From Lachnospiraceae bacterium (GTDB taxonomy: Bacteria > Bacillota > Clostridia > Lachnospirales > Lachnospiraceae): 12,140 nucleotides of DNA. The translations under genes were made by a program, and so were the position numbers. This document shows, in pieces, positions 6,583-12,140 of the stretch (positions are counted from its first letter, which is position 1; every line of letters starts with the position of its first letter). Location: NCBI GenBank assembly GCA_024691065.1, contig JAILOA010000146.1:1-12140 (forward strand), given 5' to 3'. The notes beneath the pieces are model-generated. The model saw nothing but the letters and a program-made list of their open reading frames with translations, searched no databases and was not told the origin of the DNA.

Positions 6583-6643
6583 GAGAGTTTTAAGGGTATA
6601 AATCACTCTCTTGGATAAACTCCAGTTTTTCAAAGAGAGTGAT
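6583..6643 (+). promoter_or_regulatory. Nested hairpin in the leader of the recombinase gene
   Basis: ATCACTCTCTT (6602-6612) and AAGAGAGTGAT (6633-6643) form an 11-base-pair stem. Its 20-base loop contains a second inverted repeat, AAACT-CC-AGTTT (6617-6628). GAGAGT at 6583-6588 can instead pair with ACTCTC at 6605-6610, so two exclusive folds are possible. The sequence after the stem is ATATATATTAATTT, not a clean T-run, so it could be a weak terminator, an attenuator or a protein-binding site. The recombinase ribosome binding site GGAGG follows at 6660-6664. Confidence 0.5.
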
Positions 6644-6671
6644 ATATATATTAATTTCCGGAGGAATTTTT

Positions 6672-7754
6672 ATGGCTGTTAACAAATCAAAATCAAATAC
6701 TTACAGAACACAAAATGACATAAATAATATTGCAAAGCTTCGTGTTCTTTTAAAGGAGGATCTTCCAAGCTTTGCCGGTGATTATTTTAGAGGTATAGAA
6801 AATACTACGACCACTAAAACACGCTTGAATTACGCTTATGACATCCGTGTGTTTTTTAGATTCTTAAAAGCCAATAATCCTGAGCTTGAAAAGCTTCCGA
6901 TTAAGTCAATTACATTGGAGCATCTTGACAGGCTTGAACCTGTTGATATTGAAGAATATCTCAACTATTTAAAATATTATGATTATGAAGGTGTTACTTA
7001 TACCAATGATGAACGTGGAATCCACAGAAAGCTCGCTGCATTAAGAAGTTTCTTTTTATATTATCAAAAACGAAATCTTCTTAAAAACAATCCTACGGTT
7101 GTTGTAGACATGCCAAAATTACATAAGCGTGAAATTGTAAGGCTTGATGATGACGAGGTCCAGGAATTGCTGGATTTGGTTGAGAATGGCGGAAAAGACC
7201 TTACAGGTATGAAAAAGGTTTATTATGAAAAGAATAAGCTTAGAAATATTGCTATCTTCACTCTCCTACTGGGTACCGGAATACGTGTTTCGGAATGTGT
7301 CGGTTTAGATATAAATGATATTGATTTTAGAGATGACCGTATAAGAATCATACGAAAAGGCGGCAAGGAAGAATATATTTACTTTGGTGCCGAGGTAAAG
7401 GACGCCCTGGCTAACTATATTAATAATGAGCGCACCCTTGTATCTGCCAAGGAAGGTCATGAAAATGCCTTGTTTTATTCGATTCAGAAGCGCCGGATGA
7501 CTGTTCAGGCGGTTGAAAACCTTGTAAATGATTTTGCATCCAAAATAACGACATTTAAGCATATTACACCTCATAAGCTTAGAAGTACCTACGGTACTAA
7601 TCTTTATCGCTCTACGGACGATATTTACCTTGTTGCAGAGGTTCTTGGACATAATGATGTAAATACCACAAGACGTTATTATGCAGCCATGGATGACGAT
7701 AAAAAGCGTTCTGCAGCCGATGCAGTGCAGCTTCGCAGCAGAAAAAAAAGATAA
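6672..7754 (+). CDS. Tyrosine site-specific recombinase, XerS-like layout
   Basis: The 360-residue protein has all catalytic residues of the family: R205 (GTGIRVSE), K229 (RKGGKE), H301 and R304 (HKLR), H327 (LGHND) and nucleophile Y336 (TTRRYY). The N-terminal core-binding domain covers about 30-140. Length (about 60 residues above XerC/XerD), the extra stretch at about 168-190, and phrases such as NKLRNIAIFTLLLGTGIRVSE resemble the single-recombinase XerS of streptococci, which resolves chromosome dimers at a dif site; XerC/XerD or an orphan integrase remain possible. The start at 6672 has GGAGG seven bases upstream (6660-6664); an upstream in-frame ATG at 6639 lies inside the hairpin stem and adds 11 hydrophobic residues, so it is unlikely. 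No phage genes are nearby, which favours a housekeeping role. It ends in a strong terminator. Confidence 0.88.
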   Translation: MAVNKSKSNTYRTQNDINNIAKLRVLLKEDLPSFAGDYFRGIENTTTTKTRLNYAYDIRVFFRFLKANNPELEKLPIKSITLEHLDRLEPVDIEEYLNYLKYYDYEGVTYTNDERGIHRKLAALRSFFLYYQKRNLLKNNPTVVVDMPKLHKREIVRLDDDEVQELLDLVENGGKDLTGMKKVYYEKNKLRNIAIFTLLLGTGIRVSECVGLDINDIDFRDDRIRIIRKGGKEEYIYFGAEVKDALANYINNERTLVSAKEGHENALFYSIQKRRMTVQAVENLVNDFASKITTFKHITPHKLRSTYGTNLYRSTDDIYLVAEVLGHNDVNTTRRYYAAMDDDKKRSAADAVQLRSRKKR

Positions 7755-7759
7755 AATTC

Positions 7760-7795
7760 GGGCAGGATACTAACAAAATTGTTAATATCCTGCCC
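7760..7795. terminator. Bidirectional terminator between convergent genes
   Basis: GGGCAGGATA (7760-7769) pairs with TATCCTGCCC (7786-7795). Inside, TAACAA (7771-7776) pairs with TTGTTA (7779-7784), leaving one C/A mismatch. The left flank is A-rich (7742-7757), giving a U-rich tail on the minus strand for the beta-propeller gene. The right flank ATTTATATATTT serves the plus strand less perfectly. Confidence 0.85.
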
Positions 7796-7826
7796 ATTTA
7801 TATATTTGGAAAACTCAATAGCAATA

Positions 7827-9791
7827 TTATTTCAACTTAATTCCGCATATACTGCATCCTCTGGTTCCGACTACAAGCATATCCTTAAACACGGCCGGAG
7901 AAGCCTCTATAACGCCTGAATTAAGATTCATTACATCATCTTCCTCTCCTGTTAAACCATCGAGCATATAGAGGTTAGAATCGCTTCTACCATAGATTAC
8001 AACATCTTTACCGTTGTTATTATATACACAAACAGGTGAAGACCAGGTATAAGCACCTTTATGCTCCCATTTAATTCTACCGTTTCTCTTACCGATACAA
8101 GCAAGAACGCCGGTTTCCGTATTGTCTGTACGTGAAACCGTAACATAGATATTACCTGCAAGTGTCCTGTGACCAAGTGCTATGGTTGACTGAACACCAC
8201 CTGATGAATCCTTTACGGAATGACAGGTATATGAGGTCTTCCAAACGATTGAACCGTCAGAAGCATCTATTTTCCATATTGGAATTTCAACTGTTGAATT
8301 ACTTCTCCAGCCCAAATGGAATGATGTACTAATGTACAAATAAAGCTTTCCGCCTTCCATTGAAAGTACAGGTGAACTGTTGGAATCATCCAATATATCC
8401 TGGCACCAGCGAAGTCGCAAAGTATTTAAATTAAGGCACATTAAATGACCACCGTTGTCAGCTACAAATAAATAACCTTTGTAAATCGCACAGCTGGTTT
8501 CCATACCAAGCCAGTATGAACCGCTTCCGCTACGTTTACCCTGATATCTCCATTTGACTACTCTGTCAGGGTTAATAGAAACCTTGCCACGTCTTTCGTT
8601 ATATTTTGTATTAAGCTTAATAAGGTATAATATACCGTTTTCACCCGGCTGAATAAGTGTATCTGTTTCGGCATCAACCAATGAGGATGAATCAAAGAAA
8701 CTTAAATGTCCTCTAAGAGAAAATGGATCGTCATTACCATAGGTGTACATTACCGAGCAATCGATGAGATTTATGATAAATGCTCTCGAAGTGCCTTCTT
8801 TTGTGCTGTCATATCCGGAACCGACATACATTATCGGATAACCTCTCGGGTCAAGAGCGCCTGCTCCCTTAAATGTAAAGCCTAAATACATAGCGTCACG
8901 GGTTGGTCTTCCTGTTGCCAAATCAAGGAAATATATATATCCATCCATGCTGGCATAGATTACCTCAACCAGGGAATCATCACGCTTAGCCCATCTTTTC
9001 ATGTTCATATGGCGCTTTGTAGCCCTTGGCCAGCGAACCATTAAAGGCTGTCCGGTCCATCCGTTACCACTCCAATAAGCACCTTTCTGATTTACGCTGC
9101 CTGTTTTGGCTCTCCAAATCTCCTGGAACTTATATTTTGACATATCAGCCATTCCATATGTAGGTGAGCTTCTGAAGTTATTACCACGGAATGTAAATAT
9201 TCCGGCCATATCTGTATATTTTCTTCCTATATCAAAACTGATGGTACCATCTCTCTCATAATCTTTAATGCTGACATCCTGGTCGTTTACTCTTATTGCA
9301 GTTGATGCAATAAGATTTGATGGATTAGTTTCATCGGTATATGTAGGGATGAAGCTGTCTACAGTATGCATGGAGCTGCCGGAAGCTGATTCCGATTCCA
9401 TTTCTTCATCAATGCTTTCGGAATCAACAGTTTCATCGTTGTTACCTTCATCACCGGAGGTTGAATCGGATTCAATTTCATCGGAATTTTCTCCGTCAAC
9501 AGTTGCATTTTCATCAGCAGAACCGTCGGATGAGGAAACTTCGCTTGAAGTTACATCTTCGCTTTCTGTATCTGCTTCACTTGTATCTGATGAAGAAGCA
9601 TCACCTGAGTCGGTTTTATTGGACAATTCGGTATCTGTTCCTTCAGTTTTCTTATTTGCCGAAAGAGATGTTCCGGTAATATTTTGATAAGCAAAAACTC
9701 CTGCAATCAGCACAACGGCCATAACAACAACAACGAGCACCGATTGGAGAATCTTGCTTTTAATGCTTTTTTTAGGTTTTTCGGAATTCAT
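7827..9791 (-). CDS. Membrane-anchored PQQ-type beta-propeller protein
   Basis: The 654-residue product has a basic N-terminus (KPKKSIKSK), one membrane segment at about 14-35 without a lipobox, a linker of about 100 residues (45-145) made almost only of Ser, Asp, Glu, Thr, Gly and Asn, and a C-terminal beta-propeller from about 195. Blade-like repeats are VIYASMDGYIYFLDLATG, YLFVADNGGHLMCLNLNTLRLRW, IWKIDASDGSIVWK, LACIGKRNGRIKWEH, VIYGRSDSNLYMLDGLTG and a closing MLVVGTRGCSICGIKLK. This resembles PQQ_2/BamB-like propellers, which often bind no PQQ and act as scaffolds. The topology puts the propeller outside the cell on a wall-spanning stalk; the ligand is unknown. AAAGGAG (complement of 9799-9805) is seven bases before ATG. 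It lies downstream of tyrS and may have its own promoter. Confidence 0.82.
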   Translation of the reverse strand: MNSEKPKKSIKSKILQSVLVVVVMAVVLIAGVFAYQNITGTSLSANKKTEGTDTELSNKTDSGDASSSDTSEADTESEDVTSSEVSSSDGSADENATVDGENSDEIESDSTSGDEGNNDETVDSESIDEEMESESASGSSMHTVDSFIPTYTDETNPSNLIASTAIRVNDQDVSIKDYERDGTISFDIGRKYTDMAGIFTFRGNNFRSSPTYGMADMSKYKFQEIWRAKTGSVNQKGAYWSGNGWTGQPLMVRWPRATKRHMNMKRWAKRDDSLVEVIYASMDGYIYFLDLATGRPTRDAMYLGFTFKGAGALDPRGYPIMYVGSGYDSTKEGTSRAFIINLIDCSVMYTYGNDDPFSLRGHLSFFDSSSLVDAETDTLIQPGENGILYLIKLNTKYNERRGKVSINPDRVVKWRYQGKRSGSGSYWLGMETSCAIYKGYLFVADNGGHLMCLNLNTLRLRWCQDILDDSNSSPVLSMEGGKLYLYISTSFHLGWRSNSTVEIPIWKIDASDGSIVWKTSYTCHSVKDSSGGVQSTIALGHRTLAGNIYVTVSRTDNTETGVLACIGKRNGRIKWEHKGAYTWSSPVCVYNNNGKDVVIYGRSDSNLYMLDGLTGEEDDVMNLNSGVIEASPAVFKDMLVVGTRGCSICGIKLK

Positions 9792-9852
9792 TTTTCCGCT
9801 CCTTTAAATTATAATTCTAAATCATCAGAATCTGACTTTAAGCTTCGAATTT

Positions 9853-9901
9853 AAAAAACTATTAACCTTTACATTTCCTTTGCCACTTATTTTAAATGTA
9901 A
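9853..9901 (-). terminator. Weak possible terminator after tyrS
   Basis: On the minus strand, TTACATTT and AAATGTAA (9894-9901 and 9869-9876) form an 8-base-pair AT-rich stem with a 17-base loop. A T6 run (9853-9858) follows after ten bases. Stem strength and distance are poor, so read-through into the beta-propeller gene is plausible. Confidence 0.25.
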
Positions 9902-9915
9902 CGACAGGGGATTTA

Positions 9916-11139
9916 TTAAGCTTTAACTTTTACAAACTTTTTCTTTCCACGCTTTAGAACTAAGCCTTCGCCTGAAAGTGCGTCTTTTGAAACAGCATAT
10001 TTAGGATCGCTGATAGCCTCTCCGTCAAGCTGAACGCCGCCCTGCTCAACATTTCTTCTTGCGTCCTTATTGGAGCTTGCAAGACCGGCTTTAACCATAA
10101 GTGTTAATATACCGATGTTTCCGTCTGTAAAATCGTCATCTGCAAGTGTACATTCAGGCATATTAGCTGCATTTCCTGTTGAGAAAAGTGCAAGTGATGC
10201 TTCACGTGCTTTAGCAGCCTCTTCCTCGCCGTGAACAAGCTTTGTAAGCTCGAATGCAAGGATATTCTTGGCATCATTAAGCTTTGCGCCTTCCCATGAT
10301 TCCATCTCTTTGATTTCATCCAAAGAAAGGAATGTAAGCATTTTTAAGCACTTAATAACATCAGCGTCGTTAACATTTCTCCAATATTGATAGAAATCAA
10401 ACGGGGTTGTCTTGTTAGGATCAAGCCAAACTGCACCATTTGCGGTCTTACCCATCTTCTTACCTTCTGAATTCATAAGAAGCGTGATGGTCATGGCATA
10501 AGCGTCCTTGCCAAGCTTACGTCTGATAAGCTCTGTACCACCGAGCATATTGCTCCACTGGTCATCACCGCCAAACTGCATATTGCAGCCGTATTCTTTG
10601 TATAAATAATAGAAATCGTAGGATTGCATAATCATATAGTTGAACTCAAGGAATGAAAGTCCTTTTTCCATTCTTTGCTTGTAGCACTCAGCTCTAAGCA
10701 TGTTATTTACAGAAAAATGTGGACCTATGTCACGAAGAACCTCGATATAATTAAGCTTAAGGAGCCAATCAGCATTGTTTACGGCAACCGCTGCATTTTC
10801 TCCTTCAAAGTTAATGAAACGCTCCATCTGCTTTTTGAAACATTCACAGTTGTGCTCAATGGTTTCAGGTGTCATCATGCTACGCATATCGGTTCTTCCA
10901 GATGGATCTCCGATATAACCTGTTCCGCCACCTAATAATACAAATGGCTGATTTCCGGCCATCTGAAGCCTTTTCATAAGGCAAAGAGCCATAAAATGTC
11001 CTACATGAAGAGAGTCAGCTGTCGGATCAAAACCAATATAGAACTTAGCCTTGCCTTCGTTTATAAGTTCCTTAATTTCGTCCTCATCTGTAACCTGTGC
11101 AATCAGGCCTCTTTCCACTAATTCGTCATAAATTTTCAC
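9916..11139 (-). CDS. tyrS: Tyrosyl-tRNA synthetase
   Basis: TyrS charges tRNA-Tyr with tyrosine in the cytosol. The 407-residue class Ic enzyme has the Rossmann catalytic domain with HVGH (45-48, the HIGH motif), YIGFDPTADSLH before it, GGDDQWSN (190-197) in the tyrosine/ATP pocket, and KMGKT (228-232, the KMSKS loop in the usual TyrS form). An S4-like tRNA-binding domain covers about 345-405 (AGLASSNKDARRNVEQGGVQLDG). I start it at GTG (complement of 11137-11139): AAGGA (complement of 11147-11151) lies seven bases upstream, and the product then begins MKIYDELVERGL like the family. An upstream in-frame ATG at 11182-11184 would add 15 residues with no homology look. A strong promoter and long leader lie upstream; no T-box is present. 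Confidence 0.96.
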   Translation of the reverse strand: MKIYDELVERGLIAQVTDEDEIKELINEGKAKFYIGFDPTADSLHVGHFMALCLMKRLQMAGNQPFVLLGGGTGYIGDPSGRTDMRSMMTPETIEHNCECFKKQMERFINFEGENAAVAVNNADWLLKLNYIEVLRDIGPHFSVNNMLRAECYKQRMEKGLSFLEFNYMIMQSYDFYYLYKEYGCNMQFGGDDQWSNMLGGTELIRRKLGKDAYAMTITLLMNSEGKKMGKTANGAVWLDPNKTTPFDFYQYWRNVNDADVIKCLKMLTFLSLDEIKEMESWEGAKLNDAKNILAFELTKLVHGEEEAAKAREASLALFSTGNAANMPECTLADDDFTDGNIGILTLMVKAGLASSNKDARRNVEQGGVQLDGEAISDPKYAVSKDALSGEGLVLKRGKKKFVKVKA

Positions 11140-11351
11140 TTTAGTTTCCTTCTTTCTACAATTTCTATAATATTTCCATATCACATTAAATGTATCGCAT
11201 AATATAATTTTTACAAAATGTATCGCATAATATAATTTTTCATATTTTTTTTCTACAAGATAATTAAAAAGTATACCTCACGTTAAAAAAGTAAATTAAT
11301 TGAAATTACATATTATGAATTAACAGATTATGCGTAAACATCTTATGTAAC
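11140..11351 (-). promoter_or_regulatory. Long tyrS leader with alternative base pairing
   Basis: If transcription starts about seven bases after the -10 box, the tyrS leader is about 211 bases. Its 5' end (complement of 11327-11341) reads AUGUUUACGCAUAAU. Each of the two downstream repeats reads AUUAUGCGAUACAU (complement of 11190-11203 and of 11218-11231). CGCAUAAU pairs with AUUAUGCG over eight bases, and AUGU with ACAU over four, across a small internal loop. The same 5' segment therefore has two equivalent partners. No T-box sequence (GGUGGNACC) or Stem I landmarks are visible. A riboregulator is inferred, not shown. Confidence 0.35.
11188..11240. repeat. Perfect 25-base direct repeat in the tyrS leader
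   Basis: Positions 11188-11212 and 11216-11240 are identical, with a 28-base pitch. The unit contains ATGTATCGCATAATATAATT. The exact duplication within otherwise non-repetitive AT-rich DNA suggests a recent event or a functional double site. On the minus strand each copy includes TTATATTATG, which could also serve as a -10 element. Confidence 0.9.
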
Positions 11352-11357
11352 TAAGGA

Positions 11358-11387
11358 AGTATAACATATAACAGGTGTGAATGTCAA
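11358..11387 (-). promoter_or_regulatory. Strong extended -10 promoter for tyrS
   Basis: On the minus strand TTGACA (complement of 11382-11387) is a perfect -35. After 18 bases comes TATACT (complement of 11358-11363), one mismatch from consensus, preceded by TG one base upstream (TGTTATACT), an extended -10. The start point would be near 11351. This is the best promoter in the window and points at tyrS. Confidence 0.75.
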
Positions 11388-11469
11388 ATAATACGGGCTT
11401 TTATTCGATATAAATACGAATTTTTCTTTTATTTTAAAGGTTTTATATTTCTTAATTCAAACGGCCCTT

Positions 11470-11544
11470 GATTCATAAGATTTTCTTATATTTCAATATA
11501 TAAGTTTTTCTTATATTTCAAAACATAAGCATTTCTTATGAATC
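11470..11544. repeat. 75-base element of three 25-base hairpin units with 11-base inverted ends
   Basis: ATAAG occurs at 11475, 11500 and 11525, an exact 25-base pitch, and each is followed after five bases by CTTAT, giving three small hairpins. The first two units share TTTTCTTATATTTCAA. The whole element is closed by GATTCATAAGA (11470-11480) and its exact inverse TCTTATGAATC (11534-11544). It lies upstream of the tyrS promoter and downstream of the flavoprotein terminator. No flanking target duplication is visible. Confidence 0.8.
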
Positions 11545-11617
11545 TAATTATTGTTATCAGCTATAATTTTCTATTATTTACCGGAATAAATATAACGGAT
11601 TATTCATTAAACCAAAC

Positions 11618-11649
11618 AAAAAAGCCGACCCGAATAGCCGGCTTTTTTT
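11618..11649. terminator. Terminator of the thioredoxin-reductase-like gene
   Basis: AAAAAAGCCG (11618-11627) pairs with CGGCTTTTTT (11639-11648) around an 11-base loop. The stem has A and T runs on both sides, so it works on either strand. It begins three bases past the stop codon of the minus-strand gene at 11653, whose transcript would end in a T6 run. Confidence 0.88.
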
Positions 11650-11652
11650 AAA

Positions 11653-12140
11653 TTACGCATTCAAATAATCACATGCATTTATGGCTGCATACGCACCATC
11701 AGCACAGGCCGTTGTAACCTGCCTCAAACTCTTTTGGCAACAATCTCCTGCTACAAATATTCCCGGAGTCCTGGTGTTGCATATATTTTGTGGAAGGAAA
11801 TATCCTCTTTCATCAAGATCAGCAACCTCTTTAAATGCATCGTTATCCGGTACGAGCCCAACTGCAAGAAATACACCGTCACATTTGGCTGTACGCTTCT
11901 CTCCTGCTTCCTCATACACCACTCCGGTTATGGTTTTCTCCATATCTCCGGCTGTCTCATAAGATAGAACTTTGGTTCCTGTATGTGCCTCTACATTTGC
12001 ATTTGGAAGTACCTGATCCTGAAGCTTTTTATCTGCAGTAAATACGGGCATATCCTGAAGGATTATAAGCTTTTTAACTATTCCTACGAGAAGTGCCGAC
12101 TCTACCAATGCAGAGTTTCCGCCACCTACCATAACAACCG
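11653..12140 (-). CDS. trxB: Thioredoxin-reductase-like flavoprotein, C-terminal part only
   Basis: The window edge cuts this gene; the last 161 residues or so are visible and the true start lies beyond 12140. The segment begins in the NAD(P)-binding domain with VVMVGGGNSALVESALL (the GGGNSA motif) and ends in the FAD domain: GVFLAVGLVPDN, GYFLPQNICNTRTPGIFVAGDCCQKSLRQVTTACADGAYAA, which is the TrxB FAD-binding pattern (aGD...k.lRQv.tA..DG). TrxB normally passes electrons from NADPH to thioredoxin. The HRRxxxR motif that binds the NADPH 2'-phosphate is replaced by LQDMPVFTADKKL, so NADPH use is doubtful. The CxxC redox site would lie upstream and cannot be seen. It could be a thioredoxin reductase variant or another flavoprotein of the same family. 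A strong terminator follows. Confidence 0.8.
   Translation of the reverse strand, partial: VVMVGGGNSALVESALLVGIVKKLIILQDMPVFTADKKLQDQVLPNANVEAHTGTKVLSYETAGDMEKTITGVVYEEAGEKRTAKCDGVFLAVGLVPDNDAFKEVADLDERGYFLPQNICNTRTPGIFVAGDCCQKSLRQVTTACADGAYAAINACDYLNA

Noticed and set aside
7760..7795. dif recombination site next to the recombinase gene
   Set aside because: The long GC-containing stem with A/T-rich flanks between convergent genes is explained by a terminator, and I could not match known dif arms.
9268..9687. Plus-strand open frames opposite the beta-propeller gene
   Set aside because: They are mirror images of the Ser/Asp/Glu-rich linker on the other strand, with no start signal or family resemblance.
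9808..9836. Promoter for the beta-propeller gene (TATAAT on the minus strand)
   Set aside because: Its start point would fall on the gene's ribosome binding site, and the -35 (GTCAGA) is poor; the TCAGA-A-TCTGA palindrome at 9825-9835 is short.
11137..11184. ATG at 11182-11184 as tyrS start
   Set aside because: It adds 15 residues unlike the family and lacks a ribosome binding site, whereas GTG at 11139 has AAGGA at good spacing and a family-like N-terminus.
11140..11351. T-box riboswitch for tyrS
   Set aside because: No GGUGGNACC-type T-box sequence, Stem I landmarks or antiterminator is found on the minus strand between the promoter and the start codon.
11381..11413. Short plus-strand frame starting ATGTCAAATAATACG after AGGTG
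   Set aside because: It encodes only ten residues and its start lies inside the minus-strand -35 box.
11403..11421. ATTCG/CGAAT inverted repeat upstream of the tyrS promoter
   Set aside because: Five base pairs with a nine-base gap is within chance expectation.

Overview
This window looks like chromosome of a low-GC anaerobic Firmicute, most likely in or near the Lachnospiraceae. The reasons are the AT-rich base composition, AGGAGG-type ribosome binding sites, a SepF/DivIVA division cluster, and a Ser/Asp-rich membrane-anchored beta-propeller protein. No phage, IS element, CRISPR array, tRNA or rRNA is visible. The assignment is from general familiarity with these families, not from a database search.

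Left part (103-5972, all +): an uncharacterised HlyD-like membrane-fusion protein, then yggS (ylmE), sepF (ylmF), divIVA, lspA and an RluD-family pseudouridine synthase (ylyB). The last five keep the order of the Bacillus ylmE-sepF-divIVA-lspA-ylyB neighbourhood, but ylmG, ylmH, ileS and ylyA are absent. Spacers are short (2 to 134 bases) and hold no convincing terminator, so these genes could be co-transcribed. They join cell division (SepF, DivIVA), PLP homeostasis (YggS), lipoprotein maturation (LspA) and rRNA modification (RluD).

Middle (5973-7826): a 235-base spacer dense in structure. It holds a perfect 20-base palindrome, a five-copy 24-base tandem repeat that is open in one frame and could encode a 31-39 residue repetitive peptide, and a 17-base palindrome. 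It leads into an orphan BlaI/MecI-type repressor. A tyrosine recombinase of XerS-like layout follows, behind a nested hairpin, and ends at a bidirectional terminator.

Right part (7827-12140, all -): a membrane-anchored PQQ-type beta-propeller protein, tyrS, and the C-terminal half of a thioredoxin-reductase-like flavoprotein cut by the window edge. The 513-base spacer between the last two contains the flavoprotein terminator, a 75-base element of three 25-base hairpin units, a strong extended -10 promoter for tyrS, and a roughly 211-base tyrS leader. The leader has no T-box but has a tandem 25-base duplication whose copies can each pair with the 5' end of the same leader.

The least explained signals are the repeat/peptide array at 6042-6161, the tyrS leader, and the triple-hairpin element at 11470-11544.
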